From JAGWNR01 sp964565685 (lineage in GTDB: Bacteria; Patescibacteriota; Minisyncoccia; Phycocordibacterales; PALSA-1337): 64,000 nucleotides of DNA. The first letter of the stretch is position 1. Every line of letters starts with the position of its first letter. Where the stretch lies: positions 62,001 through 126,000 of the forward strand of contig CAZMFR010000001.1 in assembly GCA_964565685.1 (NCBI GenBank). The letters run 5' to 3'. Shown here in pieces: positions 1 to 8,330 of the stretch. Below the pieces are notes generated by a model. It made no database searches. It was not told the DNA's origin and worked only from the letters and a program-made list of their open reading frames with translations. The position numbers and the translations under genes are program-made.

Positions 1-1724
1 AGCGATTCGGCAAGAGCAATGATGCCGCGCCACACATGAATAGCCGCCGGATCGCGACTGGCGATAGTAGAGAATCCGGATGACTCGGCGGCGTGTATTA
101 GAAAGGCGACAGCGCTGTCTTCTTGCATCTTTCTTTGCAAGCGGACGAGTGACGGAATTTTGTTTATCCAAGGGCTACCCTTGGACTGATTTTCCAAGGG
201 TAGCCCTTGGAACTGACCGCTTCTCAAAGACTTTATCAGGGGAATCGCTTCGTCGATCGAGATTCCCCACATTCCAGCCGCAATCGTCTTTGCAAGGCAA
301 TCCGTCCGCGTGTAGTCAGCCAGAAACTCCATCAGATCAAAAAATAGCGCCCCGACGGAATGATGGAATATATCGACACTTCTCTCCGATGAAACCGGTA
401 TATGATTCGATTCGAGGAGCCGGATGATGCGCTCTAGATCGCGATTGCGGCGAGTGATGACGGCGACAGTGGCTGTTGGCTCCTCTTTTAAGATCGTTTC
501 GAGCCCAACAACTAGATATCTTTCGATAGCCGAGACGTTCTCACCAGTGACTACATCGAGCTTGCGCAGTCCTTCTCCATCTTTCCTTTTTTCTTCCTGT
601 CTGTCGGCAGGCATGGCTTTGCTTCTCTGCTTGCCTTTATCGCCCGCTGTAAGTCTAACCCTCAAATCCTTGTGCTCGTCGCCTTCATAATTGTTCTCTA
701 TCATGGCAAAGCTGGCATCTAGAATGCCTTGATGCGATCGATAATTCGTATCGAGCGATATGACCTGCATGGTCGGCCAACGCTTTTGCAAGGTCAAGAA
801 ATTTTCGACAGAAGCGCCCTGGAACCGATAGATCGCCTGTTTTTCATCTCCAACAATGAATATGTTCGGTGTTTCAAAGAATTCAGCGATAGTGGCGACG
901 ATGAAATTCTGGGCATCGTTCGTGTCCTGATGCTCGTCCACGAGAAGATATAGAAATCTCTCCTGGATAAGCCGTAAAAACAGCTCATCGTTGCGCAAGG
1001 CGACGAGAAGCTCGATGAGAAGATCATTGAAATCCATCTTCTTCTGCTCGCGCTTGTCCTTTTCATATTTTTCATAAATTTGGGAAAAGAGGACGGTGCG
1101 GCCGCACTTCTCTATGCGTTCTTGCGCTTCTGCTTTCAGCTTGCCCTTCGTAATGCCGCGCGTCGAGATAGAATCATCGTCTTTTTTGATCCTTTCGGTC
1201 TCTTTTTCAGCGAATTTGCGCACCATTTCCGGAGTTTGCGCTTCCCTCTTTGCATTATCTATAGCGCGCATAATAGCAGATATGTATGCATCCGGCTTGC
1301 CAGTCGGACGAAGCTCTCTAAATTCCGGCTTGGAGATTATCGAGCGGATCAGAGACTCCTGTTCGACATCGCTCATATGCGCCATGCCATCGAGATGCAG
1401 GAAGTGATCTGGATACTCGGCGATCATCGCCGCGGCAAAGCTATGAAAAGTATGGATCGCGATCTCGTGCGCGCGATTGCCGATTATTTCGCGAAGCTTT
1501 GCGCGCATGGCCTTGACACCAGCATCGGTGTACGTAATAGCCAAGATCCCAGACGGTGGCGTATCCGTCCTCTTCAAGATATTAGCGATACGCAAAGTCA
1601 ATATTGTGGTCTTGCCAGTGCCAGGACCGGCTATGACCATTACGGGACCGTCGATGGCGTCGACGGCTTTTTTTTGCGCCGGATTTAGCGATTTGTATTT
1701 CTGGTCAAAAGTTTGCGTATTCAT
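1..1724 (-). CDS. UvrD/PcrA-family ATP-dependent DNA helicase (C-terminus cut by window edge)
   Basis: Superfamily 1 3'-5' DNA helicase acting in DNA repair or replication restart. About 574 codons are visible with no stop. The N-terminus shows the Q-motif region LNPAQKKAVD, the Walker A GPGTGKT at residues 33-39, motif Ia ITYTDAGVKAMRAKL, and the motif II variant VDEHQDTND. Motif III appears as VGDEKQAIYRFQGA and motif IV-like text as DTNYRSHQGI. The start is the ATG at 1724, with a -10-like TACTAT six bases upstream, so the mRNA may be leaderless. Two foreign short repeats lie in frame: a palindrome pair at 168-210 (about residues 505-519) and a CCTG/CAGG-type repeat at 597-615. The rest of domain 2A/2B lies outside the window. 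The family call is firm; PcrA versus UvrD cannot be decided. Confidence 0.93.
   Translation of the reverse strand, partial: MNTQTFDQKYKSLNPAQKKAVDAIDGPVMVIAGPGTGKTTILTLRIANILKRTDTPPSGILAITYTDAGVKAMRAKLREIIGNRAHEIAIHTFHSFAAAMIAEYPDHFLHLDGMAHMSDVEQESLIRSIISKPEFRELRPTGKPDAYISAIMRAIDNAKREAQTPEMVRKFAEKETERIKKDDDSISTRGITKGKLKAEAQERIEKCGRTVLFSQIYEKYEKDKREQKKMDFNDLLIELLVALRNDELFLRLIQERFLYLLVDEHQDTNDAQNFIVATIAEFFETPNIFIVGDEKQAIYRFQGASVENFLTLQKRWPTMQVISLDTNYRSHQGILDASFAMIENNYEGDEHKDLRVRLTAGDKGKQRSKAMPADRQEEKRKDGEGLRKLDVVTGENVSAIERYLVVGLETILKEEPTATVAVITRRNRDLERIIRLLESNHIPVSSERSVDIFHHSVGALFFDLMEFLADYTRTDCLAKTIAAGMWGISIDEAIPLIKSLRSGQFQGLPLENQSKGSPWINKIPSLVRLQRKMQEDSAVAFLIHAAESSGFSTIASRDPAAIHVWRGIIALAES
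168..210. repeat. Pair of CCAAGGG/CCCTTGG palindromes inside the helicase gene
   Basis: Two 17-bp palindromes (168-184 and 194-210) each have 7-bp arms CCAAGGG and CCCTTGG around a 3-nt centre. The second is the exact reverse complement of the first, so together they also form a larger inverted repeat. They are read in frame by the helicase gene and add about 15 codons (QGLPLENQSKGSPW). They belong to the dispersed palindrome family found at 9935, 12395, 18837, 26207, 33277, 34325 and 35316. Confidence 0.85.
594..616. repeat. CCTG..GGCAGGCAT repeat, in-frame copy in the helicase gene
   Basis: The stretch CCTGTCTGTCGGCAGGCAT matches related copies at 4718-4736 (inside rpoD) and 15165-15183 (inside the transglycosylase gene). 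In the helicase reading frame it encodes MPADRQ. All three copies are partly palindromic and keep the reading frame open. Confidence 0.6.
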
Positions 1725-1753
1725 AAAAAGATAGTAGTATCATACCAGAAATT

Positions 1754-2023
1754 ATGAGCATGATACTTACACTTACAAAAAGCGACTGGAAAGAAGAAGT
1801 CCGATCGTCTGGCTTGCCAGAGAGAACGCGCGAGCTTCTCGCCTCGGCGCTCCATGCAAAAATGACAGGCAAACAACGATTCTCCCCGCGCATATCCGAT
1901 GAGGAGTTTGAAAACATGATATCACGCCAAGTGATATTCATACGGCTTGGATCTAGGGGATTTATAGTGACAAAAAGGCGTTGCAAAAATGGGCAATTGC
2001 TCGTTTTGCAAGAAGAGACTTGA
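1754..2023 (+). CDS. Small hypothetical protein, 89 aa
   Basis: No family was recognised. The product has a charged N-terminal half (TKSDWKEEVR, ELLASALHAKMTGK) and a C-terminal part rich in Ile and Arg with one Cys. It is divergent from the helicase gene, with only 29 bp between the two starts, and is followed directly by a good intrinsic terminator at 2032, which supports a real transcription unit. An opposing reading frame (1705-2091) exists but reads like a shadow. The coding call is moderate and rests on position and composition only. Confidence 0.5.
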   Translation: MSMILTLTKSDWKEEVRSSGLPERTRELLASALHAKMTGKQRFSPRISDEEFENMISRQVIFIRLGSRGFIVTKRRCKNGQLLVLQEET

Positions 2024-2031
2024 CCAACCAC

Positions 2032-2059
2032 GGCGCGGAATCCTATTCTGCGCCTTTTT
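2032..2059 (+). terminator. Intrinsic terminator after the 89-aa gene
   Basis: The stem is GGCGCGGAA / TTCTGCGCC (one G-T pair) with the 5-nt loop TCCTA, followed by TTTTT. It sits nine bases after the stop codon of the small gene. Confidence 0.8.
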
Positions 2060-2112
2060 ATATATTTGCCAATGCGACCTTTTGGTGGCACTATATGTCA
2101 ATGACAGCGTAT

Positions 2113-2694
2113 ATGAAAAAGACTTCTATGAATAACTCACACGGCTTGCTCAAAAGAGCCGGCTTCACTCTCATCGAGCTTCTGGTCGTAATCTCCATCA
2201 TCGGCCTTTTGTCGACCATAATCTTGGCGGCAGTGCAGGGTGCGAGAACAAAGGGAAAAGAAGCTGTAATAATTAGCGAGCTTGTACAATTCCGAAATCT
2301 ATATGAAACAGCTTACTCAACATATGGAAATTATGGATCATTACAACCAAGCGCATTCAATACTTGCACAGCATATAGTGGTAGCACAGGATATCTTTGT
2401 GCTGCAAATTCTATCAATGGTTGTTCCTATATATACGGAACGGGAGGAGATATAACCAATTCTTCATTTTCTCAATCTGCTTTGACCTTATGTGATCAAA
2501 TTGTCAATGATACAGGAGGATTATATATAGGTCTACCAGGACCAACCATTAATAATCAACAATATTCTTTGTGGGCATTATTGCCGTATCAAAACAAATA
2601 TATGTGTTTTGGAAGTAGTAAAAATAATTCCTCAACCAGCTCGTCTCCAATTTCTGCTGGTAGCACATCACCAGGGTGTCCAGGAAATCCGTAA
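2113..2694 (+). CDS. Type IV pilin-like (prepilin) protein
   Basis: The product carries a class III prepilin signal: a short basic leader MKKTSMNNSHGLLKRAG followed by FTLIELLVVISIIGLLSTIILAAV. This is the classic G/FTLIEL processing and N-methylation site plus the hydrophobic N-terminal helix. The remaining roughly 150 residues are a Gly/Ser/Tyr/Asn-rich globular head with several Cys, ending in a Ser/Thr-rich tail. It would be cleaved and methylated by PilD and assembled into a type IV pilus or pseudopilus. No other pilus genes are near. The ATG at 2113 is preferred because it gives a leader of normal length; ATG 2128 is an alternative. The body is much more AT-rich than its neighbours. Confidence 0.82.
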   Translation: MKKTSMNNSHGLLKRAGFTLIELLVVISIIGLLSTIILAAVQGARTKGKEAVIISELVQFRNLYETAYSTYGNYGSLQPSAFNTCTAYSGSTGYLCAANSINGCSYIYGTGGDITNSSFSQSALTLCDQIVNDTGGLYIGLPGPTINNQQYSLWALLPYQNKYMCFGSSKNNSSTSSSPISAGSTSPGCPGNP

Positions 2695-2701
2695 ATAAAA
2701 T

Positions 2702-2725
2702 AAAGGGTTCTTGGTCAGAACCCTT
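2702..2725. terminator. Bidirectional intrinsic terminator between convergent genes
   Basis: The stem AAAGGGTTCT / AGAACCCTT with loop TGGTC lies between the pilin gene (+) and the PEP-CTERM gene (-). T-rich stretches flank it on both strands. Confidence 0.75.
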
Positions 2726-2747
2726 ATACTGTTATTCTATTCTTATT

Positions 2748-3410
2748 TTATTTTTTGTGTTTTACAACAATCAGAGCCAATCCGGCAAGTCCAATAAATG
2801 CCGCGACACATGGTTCAGGAGTTGACTCCAAAGAATAACCAACGATGTAAATTTGCGATGAGCTATCCAATGGAGTTTCCAAGGAAAAAGTCGATTCAAA
2901 AGAACTGTTTTGATACTCGAAAATACCTGCCATGCCTCCGAAACTCGCCGATGATGTTCCGGTAACTGGTGATTGATAACTTGAACCGATATACCAATTA
3001 TCAACCGTGGCTATTCCCCCAGACGACTGATGAGGTGAAATTATACCGATTACCAGACCACTGATTGGTGTTAATGAGTCAATCATACTGCTTGTAGTTT
3101 CCCCGGCCACAGGACCTAATCCATTATTTATAGTGGTAGTAATGGTCACGTCTCCATTTAATTCAGTTAGGGAGACTGACGTATCCTGGGCCGCTCCACC
3201 ATCATAACCCACAAGAGAACTCGGATTCGAAGAGAAACCAACATTCCCCCTCGTATCCACCAATGCAACCCACGCCGCTTGGTCCAAGTAATTGCTGAAC
3301 GTCGAGCCGTTGATCGGCGTAAACGTCACCGTTCCTTGCGCCCGCGCCGTCGAGCAAAGCGCAACGATTCCAACAGCGATCAAACCGATCGCCCATTTTT
3401 TCTTTTTCAT
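2748..3410 (-). CDS. Secreted protein with PEP-CTERM-like C-terminal sorting signal
   Basis: This 220-aa product has a Sec signal peptide (MKKKKWAIGLIAVGIVALCS, then TARAQG). The body is a Gly/Ser/Thr-rich beta domain. The C-terminal tripartite signal is TPEP, then a hydrophobic helix AAFIGLAGLALIVV, then KHKK, which is the PEP-CTERM architecture. In other bacteria such proteins are processed by exosortase and exported to the surface or exopolysaccharide. No exosortase gene is visible here. The start is firm: GAAAGGA lies five to seven bases before ATG 3410, a true Shine-Dalgarno site, unlike most genes in the window. The style of the signal peptide recalls Verrucomicrobia PEP-CTERM proteins, so horizontal acquisition is plausible. 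The function of the body is unknown. Confidence 0.78.
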   Translation of the reverse strand: MKKKKWAIGLIAVGIVALCSTARAQGTVTFTPINGSTFSNYLDQAAWVALVDTRGNVGFSSNPSSLVGYDGGAAQDTSVSLTELNGDVTITTTINNGLGPVAGETTSSMIDSLTPISGLVIGIISPHQSSGGIATVDNWYIGSSYQSPVTGTSSASFGGMAGIFEYQNSSFESTFSLETPLDSSSQIYIVGYSLESTPEPCVAAFIGLAGLALIVVKHKK

Positions 3411-3593
3411 GATTTTCCTTTCAAAAAACTGCCCAACAAAGCGTTCTCCAGTCCCACACGGGCTGGCGCTCTGTATTGTTTACTGCAGGCACATTACCAC
3501 ACTTGAGATAAAAAAGCAAGAGCTACCTTGGTGAAAAACAATGCGCACGGTCAATGCCCAAGTTGGCAAGAAAATCAATTTGGATTTGACGCA

Positions 3594-4856
3594 TCAATAG
3601 TTCTTCAACCTGTCTGCCTTTTCGTGCTGGCGTATCTTTTCATGGGCTTTGGCCTCGATCTGGCGGATACGCTCGCGGGTCACTTCGAATTCCTTGCCTA
3701 CTTCTTCTAGGGTATGTTGCACGCCGTCCATCAGACCGCAACGCATTTCCAATATCTTGCGCTCCTTTTCGGACAGTTCGTTCAGAATCTCGCGCACCTG
3801 ATCGGCTAATATGCGGCGGGAGCTTTCTTGATCCGGCGACAAGATCTTGTCGTCAGCGATGAAATCCCCCAAAGTAGACTTGCCATCGTCAGAATCGTCT
3901 CCAACGGGCATCTCGAGGGAACCGACCGGCTGATCTATTTTTTCGATCTGATAGATCTTGTCTACATCAATGCCCATTTCGGTGGAGATCTCTTCTGGCA
4001 ATGGGTCGCGGCCTAGTTCCTGAGTCAGACGGCGCACGACCTGTTTATATTTGGCGATAGTCTCTACCATATGGACTGGCACACGGATAGTGCGGCTCTG
4101 ATCGGCCAAGGCGCGAGTGATGGCCTGGCGGATCCACCATGTAGCATAGGTAGAGAATTTGTAGCCCTTTGTCCAGTCGAATTTATCGACTGCTTTGAAC
4201 AAACCGAGGTTACCCTCTTGGATTAGGTCGAGCAAGGTCAAGTCAGCAGACCTGCCGACATATTTTTTTGCGATAGATACGACGAGTCGGAGGTTCGCTT
4301 TGGCCAGAAGTCCTTTGGCTTCGTTATCTCCGGCCGCTATCATACGAGCGAGCTCTTTTTCTCTGGCGGCGTTGATCAATGGATATTGACCGATCTCGCG
4401 CAGATACATCTGTATCGAATCATAAGCGGAATCGTTGGAACGCGAACCATATGTATATCGCTTTGCAGTCGGAGCAGTCTCTTTTTCTATATTTAACAGC
4501 CCGCCGCCTTCTAGTATATCGACACCAGACGCCGCGAATTTGCTATAAAGATCCTCCAAAAACACTATATCGGTTTCGACAGTCGGAAATTCTTTGAGAA
4601 TCTCGTCATAAGTGACGAATCCGCGCTCCCTGCCCTTGACCATCAGTTTGGCCGCTTTTACATCAAACGCTTTTTGTGTGTCTTTTTGCTTTTGGGACTG
4701 CTTCGTTTTTTTCGCTCCCTGCTTGCCGGCAGGCATAGTTTTGTTTGTATCCTTCGGTTTTGCCGCCGAGGCCGGTTTCTTCTTTATTGAAATGGGCTTT
4801 TTTGAAGCCTTTGTTTTGCTCTTCTTATTTGATTTTTTTGACGTGCTTTTAGACAT
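3594..4856 (-). CDS. rpoD: RNA polymerase primary sigma factor (sigma-70)
   Basis: Housekeeping sigma factor of 420 aa. A Lys-rich low-complexity N-terminus (about 70 residues) is followed by a region 1.1-like segment GRERGFVTYDEILKEFP. Region 1.2 is DSAYDSIQMYLREIGQYPL. Region 2 is NLRLVVSIAKKYVGR, LDLIQEGNLGLFKAVDKFD and YKFSTYATWWIRQAI. Region 3 follows, then the region 4 helix-turn-helix VTRERIRQIEAKA. A short dispersed repeat encodes MPAGKQGA in the basic N-terminus. The start ATG at 4856 gives the complete protein. It is divergent from the P-loop kinase gene. The call is firm. Confidence 0.97.
   Translation of the reverse strand: MSKSTSKKSNKKSKTKASKKPISIKKKPASAAKPKDTNKTMPAGKQGAKKTKQSQKQKDTQKAFDVKAAKLMVKGRERGFVTYDEILKEFPTVETDIVFLEDLYSKFAASGVDILEGGGLLNIEKETAPTAKRYTYGSRSNDSAYDSIQMYLREIGQYPLINAAREKELARMIAAGDNEAKGLLAKANLRLVVSIAKKYVGRSADLTLLDLIQEGNLGLFKAVDKFDWTKGYKFSTYATWWIRQAITRALADQSRTIRVPVHMVETIAKYKQVVRRLTQELGRDPLPEEISTEMGIDVDKIYQIEKIDQPVGSLEMPVGDDSDDGKSTLGDFIADDKILSPDQESSRRILADQVREILNELSEKERKILEMRCGLMDGVQHTLEEVGKEFEVTRERIRQIEAKAHEKIRQHEKADRLKNY
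4718..4736. repeat. CCTG..GGCAGGCAT repeat, in-frame copy in rpoD
   Basis: CCTGCTTGCCGGCAGGCAT is the best-conserved palindromic copy of the family also seen at 594 and 15165. In the rpoD frame it encodes MPAGKQG inside the non-conserved basic N-terminus, a place that can tolerate an insertion. Confidence 0.65.
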
Positions 4857-4966
4857 TGACCATTGAAATGGACTAGATTGACTATACTAATGCAAAATCC
4901 GCAAAGGCGCAAGTTGACATGTGGAAAAGTGAGTGATAGGGTTCGGTCAGGAAAGGAATTTTGCAC

Positions 4967-5695
4967 ATGAAAAAACTAATCGTATTCTTGCATAAAAAAG
5001 CGCCATTGTTGATGTATACTATGTGGCATATGAAGGAAGAAGCACTGACCACAGCTCAAGTTGATGTCATTGCCGAAATGTTGGCGAGAGCATCTTTCAA
5101 AGGAAATACTTCCACGGCACAGCTATTTTGCATCATCGGCTTGGTTGGTGCCGGCAAGAGCGCTGTTGCAGGGCACATCGCCGAAAAGATTGGAGCAAGG
5201 GTCGTCAATGCGAATGATATCCGCTTGAAGCTCCGCAAAGCCCAAGGATCATACACCAATGATCGGATCGTCGGGGAGAAGTTGATTCTGAAGCTCCTTG
5301 AAAAGGGTTATTCCGTCGTCGCCGATTCCGATCACGGCGATGAGCGCAAGAGAAAAAGTTTGCTTGCGCGCGTGAAAGATGTCCCCGATCTTCAAATCCA
5401 TTATATTCGGGTGCATGCGGATTTCGAAGTCATCACTCAACGTATCTTCGAGAAGACAAAATATGAAGGCGAGACAATATATTCTGTCGCCGTCGAAGGC
5501 CTCAAGGATAGGGTCAGTTCAGCTGTCATCCGTCTTCGTGAATTCTGGCGCCGAACGCCGCATCACTACGACTGGATCGAGGAAGGCGGCGGACAGTGGA
5601 AGTTGAAAGCACCGTCTGTCACTCTTTTGGCTGACCTTGATACCGGCGGCGATTGGCAAAAAGAACTTGACAAAGCACTTGCAACGCTCAAATAA
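4967..5695 (+). CDS. P-loop NTPase / zeta-toxin-like or nucleotide kinase-like protein
   Basis: The product has a Walker A motif GLVGAGKS, then NANDIRLKLR and a Walker B-like VVADSDHGDERKRK, the pattern of AAA_33 / zeta-toxin-type P-loop kinases that phosphorylate small molecules or RNA ends. The substrate cannot be told. The start at ATG 4967 is favoured by a Shine-Dalgarno-like GGAAAGGA about ten bases upstream. ATG 5030 is the alternative: TATACT lies at 5015-5020 and would give a leaderless mRNA lacking the 21-residue N-terminal extension. The gene is monocistronic, divergent from rpoD and followed by a strong terminator. Family confidence is good, specific function low. Confidence 0.78.
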   Translation: MKKLIVFLHKKAPLLMYTMWHMKEEALTTAQVDVIAEMLARASFKGNTSTAQLFCIIGLVGAGKSAVAGHIAEKIGARVVNANDIRLKLRKAQGSYTNDRIVGEKLILKLLEKGYSVVADSDHGDERKRKSLLARVKDVPDLQIHYIRVHADFEVITQRIFEKTKYEGETIYSVAVEGLKDRVSSAVIRLREFWRRTPHHYDWIEEGGGQWKLKAPSVTLLADLDTGGDWQKELDKALATLK

Positions 5696-5710
5696 AGCAC
5701 TTTATCTCAT

Positions 5711-5739
5711 GCCCCGCGCACCTTGCGCGGGGCTTTTTT
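5711..5739 (+). terminator. Intrinsic terminator of the P-loop kinase gene
   Basis: A ten-pair stem GCCCCGCGCA / TGCGCGGGGC with loop CCT is followed by TTTTTT. Confidence 0.92.
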
Positions 5740-5780
5740 GTTACATATCCCAAAGATTTTAACTTTTCTTTAGAACTTTT

Positions 5781-5811
5781 TTAACTTTTCTTAATAATTG
5801 GTCTGTATAAT
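5781..5811 (+). promoter_or_regulatory. Promoter of the MazF-like gene
   Basis: A perfect -10 TATAAT at 5806-5811 lies seven bases before ATG 5819, so the transcript is probably leaderless. The upstream motif TTAACTTTTCTTAATA (5781-5796) occurs again at 29963-29978, before the histidine kinase gene, at nearly the same distance from a -10-like hexamer. No good TTGACA is present. Confidence 0.65.
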
Positions 5812-5818
5812 TTGGTAC

Positions 5819-6217
5819 ATGAATGAAAGATATATAAAGGAATTTGACCTTTGGAACGCTAAAAAGAAGGAGATCGAACGGTCAGATGTGGAGCGGCTTT
5901 GTCGTGAACGAGAGATTTGGTGGTGCACTCTTGGGGTGAATGTAGGTTCCGAACAAGACGGCAAGAACGAGCTATTTGAGAGACCTGTCTTGATCTTGAA
6001 GAGATATAATATAGATTTGATTCTTATCCTGCCAATCACCAGTACAGAAAAGAACAATCCATATTACGTAAAAATCAGCGGCGTCGTGTCTTCAAGTGTT
6101 ATCTTGTCTCAGATTAGAGCCGTAGACAGCAAGAGACTTTTACGGAAAGTAGGAATGATCTCCATAAAAAATTACCTACTTGTTTTGTTCAGTTTACTCA
6201 AGACACTGCTTCCCTAG
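5819..6217 (+). CDS. MazF/PemK-family mRNA interferase-like toxin
   Basis: The 132-aa product resembles the PemK/MazF fold: EIWWCTLGVNVGSEQDG, FERPVLILKR, LILPITSTEKNNPYYVKI, SSVILSQIRAVDSKRLLRKVG. These correspond to the strand that binds RNA, the conserved RPVLI turn, the P-[IL]-T-S strand and the SQIRxxDxxRL strand. Family members cleave mRNA as toxins. No antitoxin gene is adjacent: dnaG follows on the other strand and the kinase precedes. It may be an orphan or paired with a distant antitoxin. The start at 5819 is set by the promoter; the frame is open a few codons further upstream but TATAAT lies there. Confidence 0.8.
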   Translation: MNERYIKEFDLWNAKKKEIERSDVERLCREREIWWCTLGVNVGSEQDGKNELFERPVLILKRYNIDLILILPITSTEKNNPYYVKISGVVSSSVILSQIRAVDSKRLLRKVGMISIKNYLLVLFSLLKTLLP

Positions 6218-6244
6218 AAAACGAAACCCCGCTCTGAAGCGGGG
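6214..6244 (-). terminator. Intrinsic terminator of dnaG
   Basis: The minus-strand stem CCCCGCT / AGCGGGG around a 4-nt loop (6227-6244) is followed by TTTCGTTTTCT. It overlaps the end of the converging MazF-like gene. Confidence 0.7.
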
Positions 6245-6321
6245 AATCTCGGAGGCCGAAGCCATTGTAGAGACCATTATAGCAAGTCCAATTTTGCTGT
6301 CAACCACCCTTTGGGAAAAAA

Positions 6322-8121
6322 TTAATCTGCCATCCTCTTCTTCCCGACTTCCGCCAGCTTCTTTGAAAGCTCATGGCAGAGTTTTGCCGCGATATTGGAT
6401 TTTTCGGCGTTCTTTTCTCGCTCGGCGGCGGCCAGATCATTCATCGCCTCGGACAGCTTCTCCTTTAAAATATCTTCCTCGAAATTGACCATCAATTCGG
6501 CCAATTCTTTTGAAAAGTCATGCCCGTCGCCATAGGTGATCTCGGCTTCGAGAACTAGGTCGTCTTTCAATGATTCGACTTCGCTTGCGATCTTTTGGTA
6601 CTCGTCGCCGGCGATTTCCTTGATCTTTTCATAAAAAACTTTTGGATCAATGGGGATTTTTTCCGCCTTGCCGACAGAAACACCAGCGTTCTTTTCGAGA
6701 AAAGCCAGGAGGCCAAAGAGCTTTCGCATGATGATATCGAGCCGGGCTTGAGGGATAGTCTTTGCCGTCAACGAGGACGCGCCCGGTCTCGAAGCAGACA
6801 AAACCTCCTCTGGTTTTTTGTTTTTCAAGTATGCACCAAGGTCGTCGCGCACGGATTCCTCGGAAAGGCCAGTTTTATCATGCACCATTTTTATCCAATG
6901 GGAGCGTTCCATAGATCCGGCGACTTCGGCGATGAATGGCAGGACTTTTTCACGGATGAGAGCGGGCAATTTCCTAGAGTCGAGCTTCGCGCCTTCTTTT
7001 TCCTTCATGATGCCATCGAGGATGAATTCAACGATCGGCTTTGAGCGGCGCAGGGTGTCTCTCCATTTTTCAGGATTTGCCAGGACAAGGTCGGCTGGAT
7101 CCTTGCCGCCTTCGATATCGGCGATCTTGACATCCATGCCGAGGTTGAGAGCGATCCGTGCCGCGCGCAAGGAAGCGTTTTTTCCGGCTTTATCTGAATC
7201 GAAAGCGATCAGCAAATTCGGCGACAAGCGGCGTATGATGCCGACATTGTTCGTCACATGCTCGCGCGAGATAGCGTCTTCGGCGAGTGCCGTACCGGAA
7301 GCGGCAACCGTATTTTTTATCCCTGCCTGATGCGACATTATGAGATCCATCTGGCCTTCGACGAGGATAGTGTAATCTCTCTTGCGGATCTCGCCTTTGG
7401 CCTTGTCTATGCCGTATAGGACGGCCGATTTATCGTAGAGCGGCGAGTCTGGCGTGTTTATATACTTGCCCTCGCCCTCCTTTTCATGGAGCAAACGGCC
7501 GGAAAAAGCGATGATACGGCCGGACGAGTCCATGATCGGAAACATGACGCGATCGCGAAAACGGTCGTAATAATCGCCGGCATCCTTTCTCTTGACCAAT
7601 CCCGCCTTCTCCATATCCGCATCGTTAAAACCCTTCTTTGACATCGCATCACGCAGATTGCGCCAACCTTCCGGCGCGAAACCGATCCTGAATTCTGTTA
7701 TCGTCTCCTCTTTTACTCCCCTTTTTTTCAAGTATTCTTTTGCTTCGCCAGATAAACGCCCTTGATAAAAGATAGCGGCAGATTCCATGACAGAATATAG
7801 CCGCTCGCGCTCGGTTTTCTTTTCCCTATTTTCGAGGGTTATTGGGATGCCGGCACGTTCAGCGAGCAGTTTTAAAGAGCCCATGAAATCGAGGCCTTCG
7901 AATTGCTCGACAAAAGTGAATATATCCCCCTTTGCGCCGCAACCAAAGCAATAGAACGAGCCGCGATCCGGCGAGACAAAAAATGACGGCGTCTTTTCGT
8001 TGTGGAATGGGCAGCGGCCCTTCCAATTCTTGCCGGCTTTCTCCAGCTTCATATACGATGAAATGACTTCCTCGACGCCGAGGCGCTCTTTTATCATATC
8101 GACTGTGGAGCGGTCTTTCAT
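6322..8121 (-). CDS. dnaG: DNA primase
   Basis: The 599-aa DnaG synthesises RNA primers at the replication fork. The CHC2 zinc-binding domain has C37, H40, C58 and C61 (CPFHNEKTPSFFVSP..FYCFGCGAKGD). The primase core follows with RFRDRVMFPIMDSSGRIIAFSGR, and the TOPRIM part has YTILVEGQMDLIMSHQAG and IAFDSDKAGKNASLRAA. The C-terminal 200 residues are divergent and should be the helicase-interacting domain. The start ATG 8121 lies six bases after TACAAT on the minus strand, so it is probably leaderless. Length fits bacterial DnaG. Confidence 0.97.
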   Translation of the reverse strand: MKDRSTVDMIKERLGVEEVISSYMKLEKAGKNWKGRCPFHNEKTPSFFVSPDRGSFYCFGCGAKGDIFTFVEQFEGLDFMGSLKLLAERAGIPITLENREKKTERERLYSVMESAAIFYQGRLSGEAKEYLKKRGVKEETITEFRIGFAPEGWRNLRDAMSKKGFNDADMEKAGLVKRKDAGDYYDRFRDRVMFPIMDSSGRIIAFSGRLLHEKEGEGKYINTPDSPLYDKSAVLYGIDKAKGEIRKRDYTILVEGQMDLIMSHQAGIKNTVAASGTALAEDAISREHVTNNVGIIRRLSPNLLIAFDSDKAGKNASLRAARIALNLGMDVKIADIEGGKDPADLVLANPEKWRDTLRRSKPIVEFILDGIMKEKEGAKLDSRKLPALIREKVLPFIAEVAGSMERSHWIKMVHDKTGLSEESVRDDLGAYLKNKKPEEVLSASRPGASSLTAKTIPQARLDIIMRKLFGLLAFLEKNAGVSVGKAEKIPIDPKVFYEKIKEIAGDEYQKIASEVESLKDDLVLEAEITYGDGHDFSKELAELMVNFEEDILKEKLSEAMNDLAAAEREKNAEKSNIAAKLCHELSKKLAEVGKKRMAD

Positions 8122-8330
8122 GATGGTATTGTACGCTTTTTAATATTATTTCTCAATTCTGTAAATACCTAACACAAAATCAAACTAAATAAAATGACTA
8201 CTACCAGGATTATTTTTTTGAACGCTTCATATCCACGCAGAGTAAAATTATTATTCACAGATAAATCACATTCAAATCATGCTTTGTGAATTTTATGATT
8301 CTATGAGATTACCAATCTACTCACTTGGTT

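Noticed and set aside
1705..2091. Minus-strand open frame of 128 codons opposite the 89-aa gene
   Set aside because: It overlaps the helicase start region, the terminator at 2032 and the promoter area, and its sequence shows no domain-like pattern.
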